64,000 bases of DNA from Perkinsus olseni (GCA_013115135.1 JABANP010000035.1:1-64000); one strand, 5' to 3'; positions 47,288 to 59,466 are shown, numbered from the stretch's first letter. Made by a program: numbers and translations. The notes: generated by a model from the letters alone, not told the origin.

Positions 47288-48513
47288 TGCCTGCTTCAAG
47301 GCCCAGAGCTGACGGCACGGCTGGAGAAGAGCGACGCACCGAAGGTTCGCCTTCCTCCCGACCCCGCTGCATTCCAATTTCAGATGCGGACTCAGAAGCT
47401 GTAGTGGAGGGCGCCGAATCTCTGCCAAAGCCGTAGGGATTAAATTTCTTTCACGCATGTCTTCGAGGGAACCTCGATAATAACGACGGGCGTGCTCTCC
47501 CAGGACTCCTCGATCTCGACACGAGCGCGATTTCGATCTAGACCTCGACGGGACATCTGACGGTTACTCACCGAGTCCGAGACGAAGATCGGGTACGTGG
47601 TGTTACTACGAAGGCTTTCCAGTTTAGGGAGCCTGTGTGATAGGCTCTTTGCGAGGCCGTCATACCGGTAGACCCAATCTTCCACGACTGTCCTTATCGA
47701 GCTCCCGAGGGAGCTCTCCACCACTAAGCGGATTGAGCAAGAATGAGAAGTCTGTGCATAAGCACTAACTCAGTTGACTTGCCGAATCATCAATTGTCTT
47801 AGGCCGAAGCACCGACATACCGGACAGGCGGAAGACATCTCCTCTATCTCTCCGCCCCACACTGGCGGACGTCCTCCCCCAGGTCAGCTACAGATGCCAT
47901 TCATCGTGCAGCAGTCCCGGTCTCATCTCTCAGGCTCAAGCCCGACCCATTCGCCACCTGCTAGTCAAGACCGTGCGGTGGGAGTATCAGCGCGGCCCGC
48001 TAGACGCTCATCTGGGTCCTCGGTTTCGACCATACCTAGAATCCCGCTCGGCGATACTCCTTCCAGCCCTCGGACTGATGGTACAGTAGCACGCTTGCTC
48101 GGTTCTGCGAGAGCGCGGAGTTCTGGAGCGCCGCTCACCGAGAGAACACAGGAGCGCAGAGGCAAACTCCACTATGCTGCTGTAGCCGCGGAGAACGAGG
48201 AATGTACCTTCCGACCGCAAATTTGTGCGAAGAGCAGAAGACTGGCCGCACACAGGAAGACGGAGCTGGAGTTGCGTCAACGAGCGAGTGCTGCCCTCCC
48301 CGCCAGCAGGACGAGAACAGGCAAGTTCTGGTGCCCACACGGACAGATGTTCCGCCACCTCGGCATCTCGAGTACGAGAATGCTGGAAACACTCGTATAG
48401 CCACGTCGAGAATATCAGTAGCACAGCTGAAGGCTGCTCTTGCATCCAGCTTGCCGGAGAATGGCCAACAAGCGCGTGCGGAAGTAATTCAAGTCACTGT
48501 GGGTATGGATTGA
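47288..48513 (+). CDS. Ser/Pro/Arg-rich protein of unknown function
   Basis: Exon-like pieces on the plus strand: MPASRPRADGTAGEERRTEG (47288), TPRSRHERDFDLDLDGTSDG ending at a GTACGT donor (about 47590), and a long Ser/Pro-rich piece (47.9-48.3 kb) with STIPRIPLGDTPSSPRTDG. The most structured part is AAVAAENEECTFRPQICAKS, a TFxPxI motif seen in several cytoskeletal or ciliary proteins, followed by a charged helix. The last piece, SVAQLKAALASSLPENGQQ, ends at 48513 in another frame. The switch lies near CCCC about 48299, so an extra base or a tiny intron is possible. Start and exon order uncertain. Confidence 0.35.
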
Positions 48514-49168
48514 AGAAGTTGATTCGTGAACGACTTGCATGCTGCAATGCCGTCTCATTTACTCAGAAACGGTTGTGTTGATAGCAGAAGCGGTCTCGCA
48601 ATCCCCACACAAATCTTGACTGCAGAGAGAGTGTGTAAACATTAGAGTTCATGCTCGTTACTAGGGGCTTTCGTCGGGGGATGTATTCCTTTTGTACGGC
48701 AGCTAGCCGGCTCGGTCAGGGGGTTCATGCAGCGTGACCACACCAGCTCGCTGGGAGAGTCTATGTGTAGATCTTCGAGACAAGCACCTACCCGAGTGCG
48801 TAGTAGTGCGCTTCAAGTGAGCACCTCACCATTGGTGAAGCAGAAAATGCGTTCACGTCGGGTGCAGTCCTTGCACCTAGACCAAAACTCAGCCATATCC
48901 TCCGCCATTCTAGGTTCGACTAGGACGGCCAAGAGGAAAAGGAATCGCATGGTGGAAAGAATGGATTCTAGACCCACTCATCGCATTGACATCAACAAAT
49001 TCCATCGTCGCCCAACGAGGGGATGGGATCGGAAGCTTGGTAGAGGTTGGCTAGGAAAAACTCATCTACATTTAGTTCTCCTCATTGCGCTGCTCTACAG
49101 GCATCACTTTCGTATACAAGTCGTATCTGAGTGGGCTGAGCGATGACTGGTTCGGTCTAGGTCGTCCC
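48514..49168. other. intergenic, no supported gene
   Basis: A plus-strand stretch at 48727-49146 is open but basic and unstructured. A minus-strand piece near 48.9 kb is short. Neither pairs with exons or shows a motif. It probably holds the 3' ends of the two convergent neighbours. Confidence 0.4.
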
Positions 49169-50449
49169 TTATGACCTTTTCTGTGTTGCTGTCGGAATAT
49201 TCCGTCGAACCTTGTCGACCATGGTTAAGTCAACGTCCACAGTGAACCAGCCATGCTTTTCGTCAGTCTCGTCCACAACCTAAACTCCAACGCTACGGCC
49301 GGTACTCTTCCCACAGGCCAAGTATTACCTCGCCCCATGGGTTGACCACCATAGAATGCCCCCAAGCCTGGTAGTCTTCGGGGTTCTCGCTGCGAGAGGG
49401 AGACGCCATCACAACGTAGCACTGTGAGTCGAGTGCTCGGGCCCGCGCAAGCAGCCTCCAGTGAGCCTGACGAACAGGGCCGGATCACTCAGGAGCCACC
49501 CCTGCTTCAACGGTTGACGGAAAGCTTACTGGGCCAGTAGTCATGTTGAAAGCTCCGGGATAGATGAGCATCTTTAGATCGGGAGCGACATTGCGGAGCA
49601 GAGCCGCATACTCAGGGAATCTCACATCATAGCAAATCCCCAGCCTAGAGTAGAGAAGAAACTGTTAAATCAACTCCACTCATGGCATTCATGCATTCGC
49701 TACCCGAAAGGCCCCCAAGGAGTGTCGAAGACGCACGGACCGGTGTTGCCAGGACTCAAAGTCTCAGACTCAAAAAATCGAATGCCTGGCTTGTCACCAT
49801 CTGCAGGTACGTCTATGTCGAACAGATGTGCCTGCAACAGAATCCGTGCATCAAGGACGCCGCCAGAACGAAGTCAGTTATCTAGCGCGCGAACTTGTAC
49901 TTTCCGATGTGTCTTCACCAGCTCGCCCGAGTCGTTGACCACTAGGGCGGTGTTATACACCTTGTCTCCTTCTAGCTCGGGTATGGTACCACCAATGATC
50001 CATACCTACACCACAGACGGGTGAATGGGAGAGTTCTATCTAAGACGGCATACCCTCTTTTCCTTGGCGACTTCCTTGACCATATCTAGCGTAGGGCTAT
50101 TGTGTATGCGTTCGCCGAACTGTCGGAAGTACCTTATCACGATGGCCGTCAATAGGGCAGCCTACGATAAGCAGTTACTTCGGATGGTAGGGACACGTGA
50201 ACATCTCCCCCAGGACACAGAGATCGGGTTTAGACATTTCGATTGCTGCCAAGAGCGTCTCTCGAGCACCTGATGACAGAGAGCCACGATACCAGCAACG
50301 CAGCCCTCGCGAGAACAAGTGCATAGTCCGTGATTGAGACCGAAGTATTACGACATACCGCGAAGAGAGCTGGCCTTGTCGGGGAGCACTCTTGTTTGCA
50401 GGAGTGCTACACGCAGTGAGGACTTGAGAGCAGGGGAAGCTGCCGACAT
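49169..50449 (-). CDS. NIT2: omega-amidase NIT2 (nitrilase superfamily)
   Basis: Hydrolyses alpha-ketoglutaramate/alpha-ketosuccinamate and is involved in glutamine and asparagine salvage. A complete model of about eight exons runs from ATG 50447-50449 to TAA 49169-49171. Exons in order: [39 protein letters not shown] (catalytic Glu; the family usually has PEM, here GEM); [43 protein letters not shown] joined to [16 protein letters not shown] (catalytic Lys); [19 protein letters not shown] (catalytic Cys); [16 protein letters not shown], then [40 protein letters not shown]; and [18 protein letters not shown] with final [12 protein letters not shown]. Introns are 45-65 nt. Probably cytosolic or mitochondrial. 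Confidence 0.9.
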
Positions 50450-51107
50450 GGAGGAGGTATACACGGACAATAAAAATCTACGAATCTACTTCATACACTG
50501 ATGATTACCCGAACCAAGGAGGTTGACTTTAGAGGTTCTTCGGGCGATAATGCGACGTCCGATCGTCGGTTGGCTCACACCCTGTGTATAATTCTTGTAC
50601 ACTGGAAGAAACACAACCGTCTTTGTCCAACATGAAACAGTCTGCTCTGTAAAACAGTCTCTGTATGAGTTATACAGTACAACCGGCGCGCGAGGCGCTG
50701 ATAATGCTGTAGTGTTCCAACCCGGGTGCTGGAGGGGGTACCGCAGACCGAGCAGAAGCACAGTTCACGAACTACTGACACTAATACTCTGGTAGTCAGT
50801 AGCTGACTCCCTACTGCAGCTAGCAAGGCAAGCACGGAGTGGGAACAAAAACAAGCTTCGAGTGTTTGCGGACAGCTAGGTTTCACATGACCACTGGAAG
50901 GACGTCAGTGTACGATAGGCCTCTTCTGGCTGAATTAATAGCGTCTGTCACAAGCGGGCAGCAACCAAAGCGAGAAACTTATGGACGCGTACATATATGG
51001 TTGCTCGCTCGAAGGGGACTCGAGCTCACGATGAAGTGCGCCTTGAAGGCCAAAAAAATTGAAACAACACGTAGTGAACCAGTCGTCATGGTAGAGCGTA
51101 CTTGCTG
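50450..51107. other. spacer upstream of NIT2
   Basis: Lies between the NIT2 start and the 3' end of the HGGG-repeat gene, both on the minus strand. Contains a near-direct repeat of AAACAGTCT followed by CTGTA at 50635-50665. Open stretches on both strands show no motif. It should hold the NIT2 promoter. Confidence 0.4.
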
Positions 51108-52029
51108 TCAGTGGTCCAAAAATTCATCGAAACGCGGGAGTGCGTTCGAAAGCGCCCCTGACGAGCGCGCGCTGAGAGCGCATGTAACAGTCCCTTGGCC
51201 GAATGAGGATGAGATAGCTAAGCCATCGCTGCCTGTAAGATTCAAATACAGCCTTCCGCTGCAGCAAGCTAGGAAATCTAGAAGAGGCTCAGCACCGTCG
51301 AACTCATTAAGACCTTCCATAAAAGAATCGTCATCAGTATCCGGGGCGGAGTAGCTGGCAATGTCTTCACAGTCCATCGTACTCACACCATCCAATGCCA
51401 GGCAAACATTCAACCAGGAGGTGGTAGTCTCAGTCGAAACAGATTCCGCGGAGGTCTTCGCACGAGGTTCGATTATCGTTTGGTGCAGCGGGCAGTACGT
51501 ACTTGGCCAGCGTGCGAGTTTCTGAAAAGGATGCCCCGAACCATTTCGATTGGCAGCACGTCGCCTCACCTGGCAGAGTGGATAGTCGCATTTCCTGCCT
51601 GCTCCATGATTAACACACAAGCCGGTACTGCGATAGGCCACACGCCCACAGCCACATATGCCGCACCTAGCACCTCCTCCGTGAGCAAAGCAGAAACCTG
51701 TACTTCCTGAAAGCAGCATGGCGTAGAAGCTCTACGTACAACACTGACCGCACCTCTAGCACTCTTTGTACACTCCGGGAACTCGCAGCGACGTCCTCCG
51801 CCATGAGAAACGCATTTGTCGCTGCGACCGACTGCTGACCGAGGACAGCCTTCGAACTGGCACCGCCGGCCTCCCCCGTGGCCAATACAGAGACTGGTTG
51901 CTCCTTGAGCAAACCGACTACAACCACCTGCAAGGAAGAGCACAGCCATAACAAGTCAGCCCGCAGGCCATCCTGTTCAGTTAATCTCTCGCGTTGAGTG
52001 GAAACAGGTAGACCACGAGCAGACAGCAT
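51108..52029 (-). CDS. HGGG zinc-repeat protein (WRKY19-like repeats)
   Basis: Carries tandem short Cys/His repeats of the kind often annotated as WRKY19-like in oomycetes and alveolates. ATG 52027-52029 opens MLSARG, joined by an intron to GCSRFAQGATSLCIGHGGG, then RRCQFEGCPRSAVGRSDKC, VSHGGGRRCEFPECTKSARG, a 47-nt intron, STGFCFAHGGGARCGICGCG and STGLCVNHGAGRKCDYPLC, with a last half-repeat STYCPLHQ. Each unit is C-x2/3-HGGG-x2-C-x4/5-C, a likely zinc-binding module. The C-terminal 100 residues are acidic and unstructured, with a possible activation-type segment, ending at 51108. Function unproven; DNA or protein binding is possible. Confidence 0.72.
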
Positions 52030-54492
52030 AGCACAAAGTCGGAAAAGGGCGATTGGCCTGGACCTTCATTTCCCGTGAACCACCAGTCTACTGCGAACGG
52101 GCCAGACTAGCTAACCTGATGCTCATTCACGCAATTTACTGAGCGCAGAATGCCTGCCCATTGGTCAAATGCTCCTCGAGTTCTAGCCTTCAAATCCAGA
52201 GAGTTTGCCAAGGTTGTGTGGAAATCTCAAGTATGGTCCCAGAGTGACGAGGAATGACAATCCAGATACATTCGCCCTACTGGGGTGCTGACACAATTTG
52301 CCAGTACGCCTCCTCTTCGACCCCTTAGAAGGTACCGAGACTTTGCGGGAAATGCTCTGAAAGAGGCAAATTCATGAATGAACAATAAGAGCACCCAAAA
52401 CGGGGCCACATTCACACTGCAGCATCCTACTTCCACGGTCCTTGTGCCTGTGGTCGAGCAAGACCTCGTGTTGGCCATAGCGGAGGGAGAAAAACTGAGA
52501 AACCCCGGTGAACGCTTGAGAGGGGCCTAGCCGCTACGTGCAGATTCCACAAGCGCTAAAACTACACACATACACATCCGAGACCCCTGCCAAATTGAAT
52601 GCACTGAACACGGGACAAAATAAGGCTAAGGATTCAACAAGTCAAGAGGATGAGCATCGAAATCGTATAGAGGCAGTACTTCCCAAAAGCCAACACTCCG
52701 TAGATCGAAGACGGGTGAGCCACGGGTCTACGTCTTCAAGGAGGGCGTACGTCCTAGTATAGCCACAGTAGAGACACTCAGTAAACTAACATAATCTCTA
52801 CCAATGCCTCGTTGATTCGAGCTGGGGGATAAGGGGCCTGATTAACATTACTACTATCATCAGTGACTGATGGGGAGGGGCTGAGACTGAGCCGGCCATT
52901 TGTGGCGCACATTGCTTGTTGCCTTATGACCCCAACAGCACTGACTACATACAATAATTCCAGATAGCTTATTAGCGACATAGTACAGGGCTGGCAGAGC
53001 AGCAGCTTACCGAACTATGAAATGATGGGTCTTTAGAGGAAGCCGAACTCGAAGTCCTCAGAGGAGTTGCAGTAGGGGACCGCTCACCACATCATAACCA
53101 CCGCGCAGTATGAGCAGAAACTTCCAACGAACAGGTTTACCATGCCGATGATGCATAGACATCCAGCAGCACTTCAGAAGACCGAGTATAAGACGAAAAT
53201 CACGGGCTCTGTTTCATCGAGCATGATACCCTCAGCATAGCATTACGGAGATTCATAACAATGAGGATGATGTTATGATGGGTGATGGATACAAGCCCCC
53301 CTACCGTACCATTCGACGGCTTCGTTGGCAGCATCAATTTACCGAATTGGGTAAACTGCCCTCCACTCCGCCCGCGCGCTGTGAAGAGCAAACCGTATCA
53401 GGCTCTACACAAGCGCGACTGCACCTTACTATCATCATAACAGATACATCGGAGAGTGGGATCGAGATTCAGCAACACTCGGGAAAAGAGAAATGGGTGA
53501 CAAACGTGGACGCCGGCACCATAGCCACATCTTCATCATCCGCCGTAACAGCAAACGAAGAGAGAAAAGGCAACAATATCGACGACCAGTTACAAAAGAA
53601 ATAGAAGACTTGTAGAAGAAAAGACAAACGGGCGGCTACGAAAGAGCGATGACAAGACAAACGATGATGCTTCTCGCAAAAGATACTTCAAACTCAGCTC
53701 TGAGAGCGACACGACTCGCACTCAACTGCGTTCACAAATCCATAATGTATCAGGAAAATAGTCGAGGTATACAAGAGGTGCCAAACCGGCGCAGTTGAGG
53801 CGAGAAACGTGACGCGGAGCTGGACGAGTATACTAGCAGAGACCAAAGCCGTGAGTTCAGAGTCGAAAGGCAACAGATACTTGCGTGTTGTTGAGAGCTA
53901 TAACAAGACGTTAAACTACCACCTCCGTTATCAAAAAGTCGGCAAAAACTCTCTACAGACTAAGAGCAGAGGACTACAGTAGCGTAGGGAGGTTGATGCG
54001 ACTTCATGCCTTATCCGAAGTATCTAGCACCTAATCAATGACGGAAACCTGGCAAGCTGCATCGTTATGGGTTTAATCAAATAATACAAAAGAAAGTGTA
54101 CATCAATGCAGGGCTCATTCGGCAATCCGGAGAGAAGGCCAGTAGACTGCTACAGCACATCTGATAGTTTCTGTACTATCAAGTTCACTGTGGTTGTAGC
54201 CTCAGAGTTAAACCGGAGAACCAAATCATAAGCAGTTACCTGTCTGGCGTTAGCCTGACAACCAGGGCAGTACTTCGGCAGCATACTCAAAACCCACGAG
54301 CAACCGGTAGTCATAGTTGGCAAAGGTGCAACCAACAACAGCAGCAGCTCAAAGCACAAGCGACTGTTGTGTTCGCTTCTGGGGAGGCAAAAAACACCGT
54401 TGAACTTGTCAAAATCACTAATATCGTAACCGCTTCGGAGTCTCGTGAAGCGCTCACCGGAGGGCTCAACGAGACTCACGAAGGACAAATAT
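52030..54492. other. 2.5 kb without a supported gene
   Basis: Several open stretches of 60-112 codons exist on both strands (for example plus 53275-53604, minus 54150-54488), but none shows a motif, a paired exon or a hydrophobic pattern of interest. The right part probably includes the 3' untranslated region of the CCCH gene, the left part the 5' region of the HGGG gene. Confidence 0.4.
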
Positions 54493-55650
54493 CTACATAG
54501 AGATCAAAAAGCTGCTGTCATCGCCGCTCGTTAGAGCAGCGCAGCAGCCAGCCAGACAACTCTGACACAGCACGTCACCATCATTCGAGACGGTATTCTG
54601 GCAACCAACGCACCGAGGGAGTTGGGCTACGGGAGCTGAGACGGGTACAGTGTCAATTTTTGGCGCACCACGAACCATCTGGTAGGACGACCTCGGGATG
54701 TTTCTCTCGAGTTCAGCCTGCTCTTCTTCAGGGTCGGAGTCGATGATATCGTGAGTCAGAGAAGAGGGCAACAAGTTAGCTGGGGAGTATCCGAACTCGT
54801 CCTTCTCGCAGAGCTCCTCCTCGACAGGGTCCGAAATTCTGCCGCAGTCGAACGTCGCCGCATGCTGAAACCCGTGGGAAGGACTAAAAGCACTTGGACT
54901 AGAACTCTTCGGCTTGAAACCATCGGGCGATTTCTCGGAACGGGGACTGCTTCCCGCCACCGATGAGACGGTTGAGTCCGACTTGGGCGGCGATCTCAAC
55001 TCGGCTTCACCGTGGGCGAAACTGAAAACGAACTAATGAGCTTTCTAAGGACCATGAGCTCCTACCGGCATTTGGATCCATGGCTGCAGTGACCACTCAA
55101 CCACCAGATGCACATCACGGTTTTTTCTGTAGCTCGAAGTTCAGCAGCCGAATGTGCGTAGGTGCACGCAGAACCCTTAGTGCACTTGCCTGACATTAGA
55201 AACTCTGCAAGTAGACAGAACGCAATCGACGTTGTTATTACCTTGCCTGTAAAGTCTACAAAGACTCGTTTTCTTCAAGTTCGGCTGCTGTTGCAGCTCC
55301 GACGTAGAGTGAGCGAAGAAACACTTCGAACCGTAATGACAACGTCCTTCCAAGTAGAGGCTACACACCTAAATGGAGAGCAACGATTCACGCTATAACA
55401 GGCAGCACGAAACAATACCGCCCGGCGAAAACAATACCTTAGTTTTCAGCAGGTGCTTGCTGAGGTCCACTGGTCGCATCTTCTTGTTGTCGCTCCCTCC
55501 GCGACTTCTTCCCTTGTTGCTGTTGTTGGCATGATTACGAGATGGTCTGCTTGGGGGCTCCGTAGCTGACCTTCTCATTTCAGTAGCAGAAGGTGAGTTG
55601 AGCTCAGGGCTCTGCTTGCGGGGCGCTTCTCCCAGAACAGACGACGACAT
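54493..55650 (-). CDS. three-finger CCCH zinc protein
   Basis: Probable RNA-binding regulator. The ATG at 55648-55650 opens MSSSVLGEAPRKQSPELNSP and a Ser/Asn/Arg-rich leader, then KKMRPVDLSKHLLKTK. Three C-x7-C-x5-C-x3-H fingers follow: VCSLYLEGRCHYGSKCFFAH, LCRLYRQGKCTKGSACTYAH (split by an intron after RQ) and MCIWWLSGHCSHGSKCRFAH (split by an intron within CR/FAH). The C-terminal exon (54493-55020) is Ser/Pro/Glu-rich (SDPEEEQAELERNI) and ends with a possible extra zinc knuckle, RCVGCQNTV...VLCQSCLAGC. Triple CCCH proteins of alveolates are often post-transcriptional regulators; that role is inferred here. Confidence 0.8.
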
Positions 55651-56203
55651 TTTTCAATAAATCTCGCAGCACGGAATGTTGCTGAAAGAACGATCGGTAA
55701 TACCCTCATGCATCCACTCCAAACCCATCCACAAAGCCAAAGAGCTTCTGGGGAGACGGAATCCCTATCGAATAAACGCTCACGATTTCGCCTCTTATTC
55801 CGGCGAGTCCGGCCGAAAACAGAGTTCGGATCGAATCTTTTGAAATGGGGACAGACCCGACACAAAAACCAAACCCTGACACACTACGAGAAGAAGATCG
55901 TCCATGGCCCACACTGAGGGCTATTGGGCTCTACAAGACGTAAATCGAATAAGTATTTCTCATAAGAACCGTCTTCTCCTACTCTGTACTGACCCCAGAG
56001 AGGCATCAAGACTGATATAGCTAACGCGCAGAATACCGCTCCGCTGCACGAAAGTAGCGCTCGCCCGGTGTCGCAGAAAAGTCACTGACTGGAGACAACT
56101 CAAAAATCGTTCTTGTTGGTGGAAGAGGGGTAATGAGGTTATGATGAAACAAGTAACTGACGTGATTAGGACACCAGAGGGCATAGGCCTCAACTGGCGT
56201 CAT
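55651..56203. other. intergenic, CCCH upstream region
   Basis: Lies between the CCCH gene start and the 3' end of the DDX56 gene, both minus strand. No coding motif. It should hold the CCCH promoter and the helicase 3' end. Confidence 0.45.
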
Positions 56204-59075
56204 TTAGCTTCTTCCGCCCAACTGGAACTTCTTCCGACGCTTCTTCATGGCCAAGGAGTTCACCTTCGGCTGGCCAGCGCGGTCACTATGCCCACCAACA
56301 TGCTTTCCGGTGACGAATCTTCCACAGCTTGCGCCCAGAAATGGGTGCCAACGATTCGACGTTCACGCCAACTGAAACGGAAATACTCGAGACGAGTCCG
56401 CGAAGCACAGCGTGACATCATTCGTGACACAAGTCGAGACAGAACTCACCATTCGAAGGCTCCTTTCGCAACATGCGGTCTCGCATGCTTCCAGTAAGCA
56501 GGCGCTTTCTGGTCGACTCGAATGTCTTCAATGGATCAGACGACATCTTCCGCTTCACACCTGTGAAAGGGTATCATCAAGCCTTTGAAGCCCCGCGTCA
56601 GCACGTCGGCCAGCTTCGAGAACCTACCTTTTCCCTTCTTTCCCTCTGCACTGCTCCCCTTTCCCAGAGCCGCAAGCTTAACAGGATTGGACTCATCTCC
56701 ATCCGCGTCTAAGGAGTTCAAGAAGCTCTGCGGTACGAGGTACTCCGGCAGATCCTTCAAGTTCTTCTTGATCGTGGACCCAGCAACCTGACCATCGACA
56801 CACATGAAACTGTGGACTCTGCATGAAATCAAAGGAACGTCCCCGACGCAGCATGGACGGAGCATGCCACGGAAACCATCCACCGGACCGGGATACGACG
56901 TCGAACAGCTTGCACCATTCTCACCTTGGCGTTGTTCTGCCTTAAACTCTTTCGAAGAGCTTTGGCATCTTCAGTATTCTCCTGCAATTGCTGTTTCATC
57001 TTATCCGAGTGTAGCACTTCCCTCATAAGCTCAGATTGGCGCAACGCAGCTACTGCCTGAGATCGAGCCGCGATGACCCCACCGCGCCCGTTCGTCCACT
57101 AGAAGTGCATCACTACCTTCTTCGTGATCGAGTGCGACACATCTTCGACCCGGTACTTCAAGCTGGCAAGTTCAGCGATATCCAGTGGCAAAGCTTCAAT
57201 CTCAACCCCGGCCTCTTCGATCTCGGCTAGTACCTGAATTCAGAATGAATCCGTGGCAGTCAGACAAGCAAGCACTGCAGCGATACGCGTGAAACCCCTG
57301 CCTCATCCTCGAATCCGAAAAACTACCTCCTGCCACTGCTCAAAATCATCCACCAATGTAAGAGCCGTACCGTTAGCGCCACCTGACATCACAGAATGCG
57401 TTGACACGGAGACCGAAGCGGCAAAAAAGAATCTCCAGCTGTAGCACCTCGGGCCGTCCTTCCCACACGATGAACATACTCTCTGGCAGTCTCGGGCATG
57501 TCAGCATTGAGGACAGCCTTCACGTCGACGAAGTCGAGACCTCTGCAGAGCGATCCAATCCTGATCATCTCTCGAACCCGTTGTTCCGCCTACCTATGTA
57601 TAGCCTGCTCCTCTGCTCCCGAGCCCGACACAGCTTGATTCGTTGCGATTAGGACATCGATGGCGTTCATGTTGAAGGACTCGATGATCTGGTTGCGGCT
57701 CAGGAAGGGTAACTCATAGTTAAGCACGGCGACACTCCCCATAGAGAACTTATCCAGCAGTAGCTTGTAGCGGTAAGCACTGTCAATGTCCTTGGCAAAG
57801 ATCAACGTCTTCCCCACCAGAAGCTTCAGTTTCAGCAAACCATAGACAACCAAGTATTTCTCATCCGGTCTTAGAGGAAGGTAGAACTGCTTCAGATGGC
57901 CCTCGCCGCCAGCGGCCCCGCTTTCAGCGTCCTCCAACTTAACGATGACCGGTTTATGCAAGCATAGGCCCTTAAGGGTCTCCACATCATCGTTGAGGGT
58001 GGCACTGAGTAACATGCATTGATAGCGATCAAGATACCCCAGCACGCCCTTAATATCATCCTCATAGCCATATGACAGCATAAGGTCAGCCTCATCAATA
58101 ACGAGGTGCTTGATCGTAGGGCCTAGGTCTTTCCGGGCCTTCAACACGGAAAGACATGCTGCGGGAGTGCAGACCAAGATACTCGGCAACGCCTTCCGAT
58201 AGGGATGAGTCGTAGTGTGCATATCACATGAGATGACGTCGAAAGCATAATGCAAGAGTGAGTTCACCACCTGGTTCACCTACAGATATAAACGTGCCTC
58301 CCCAACGTTCTTTGTACCGAGGGCTCTACCTGCACGCAGAGTTCCTTAGTAGGCACCAGGACGAAGGCCGTCAAGGGGTGCCTGGTTCCACTCTTGGGTG
58401 CGTTGGCCAAGAGCTGCTGCGGTAGAGGTACCACATACGCAATAGTCTTACCACACCTGCACAACGATTGATGCAGTTCGGTAATACGCCACGATGAAAC
58501 ATCAGGGCCTCACAGCTACAGCCTGACCGGTCACGATAACCGACATCAGAAACCACGGACACTCCATAACTCTCCCGATGTACTACCCAGTCCTGGCCTT
58601 CACTAACACATCCTTATTCTCCAGCACCGATGGGATGGCCCTCGACTGCACGAGCGCCGGCCTTTCGAATTCCAGCTTGTTCAGAGCCTTTGATATGCGG
58701 CGATCTGTCCGACACACACAAATAGCAACGCGATATAGACAAGCGCAGCAGTCAAGCGGAAGTGTGAAGGGTCCCATCTGCTCATTCCCGCGTGAAAAAA
58801 GCCACGTCCACGCCCAGGTGCGCTCGGCGCCCTCGACCCGTCCATGTACTACCTATCCCATGCTTCTCGCAGAAATCAGTCCAGTTTATAGAGTAGTCTA
58901 GCACCGCATAGGAGAGCTCCCCTTGCTGCTGCTCCTCTTCCTGCGGTGGTTCAAGACCGCCTTCAGTTCCCGATGACATGGAGAAGTCTTGGGTGATTGC
59001 GGCAAAACCTTGAACGGCTGAGGCGTGCGCCATATGCGACAGCGGAGCGAAGCGATATTTGCATGTCACTTTCAA
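56204..59075 (-). CDS. DDX56: DEAD-box RNA helicase DDX56/Dbp9
   Basis: Nucleolar helicase for 60S ribosome assembly. Exons in order: N-terminal acidic region from a Met at 59075, 59033 or 58979; [20 protein letters not shown] (Q motif); KARTG joined over an intron to [11 protein letters not shown] (motif I, GCGKT where most members have GSGKT); [12 protein letters not shown] (Ia); [15 protein letters not shown] (Ib); [18 protein letters not shown] (motif II); [17 protein letters not shown] (III); [20 protein letters not shown] (IV); IHR joined by a 51-nt intron to [16 protein letters not shown] (V); and [19 protein letters not shown] (VI). The C-terminal DDX56 region has [20 protein letters not shown] and [17 protein letters not shown]. 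The end is ambiguous: the last exon stops at 56286, but one base fewer in AAA (56304-56306) extends it to a Lys/Arg-rich tail with stop at 56204. Confidence 0.88.
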
Positions 59076-59466
59076 ATCGAAAGTGCTGTCACTGTCCGTT
59101 GTCCTTTCGGGTTGCCATCATGTCACTCGCAAAACACGCCTGTAGGATTCTAGGTAGAGTTTGAATCTCGGCAGATCACAAGAACCAAGTTCTGGGAGAG
59201 CTGAAATTTCTTTCGTGGTGAAATTTAAACAGCTGTATCTGTTCTCGGATATGCAAACAACTGACAAGGTTATGATACTTACGTGCTCGTTGGTAGTACG
59301 TTTGAATGAGCGGTGTCAGACATCATTTTCTGAAGATTTAGTTCGGGCCCGGTAAATTTTCCCCGGAAAGCATGCCTAGATTCTATAGTATTCTGGCGCT
59401 AGCTCGAGGATGCATGTGTAGTGCGGAACGGGTTCTTGAGTAATTACTCGAGCAGTTTGTTTCACA
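59076..59466. promoter_or_regulatory. probable bidirectional promoter region
   Basis: About 390 nt between the divergent DDX56 (minus) and membrane-PAS (plus) genes. A short plus-strand open stretch (59161-59355) has no motif. Assigned by position only. Confidence 0.3.

Noticed and set aside
53275..53604. 109-codon plus-strand open frame
   Set aside because: Polar random-looking sequence without start context, motif or neighbouring exon.
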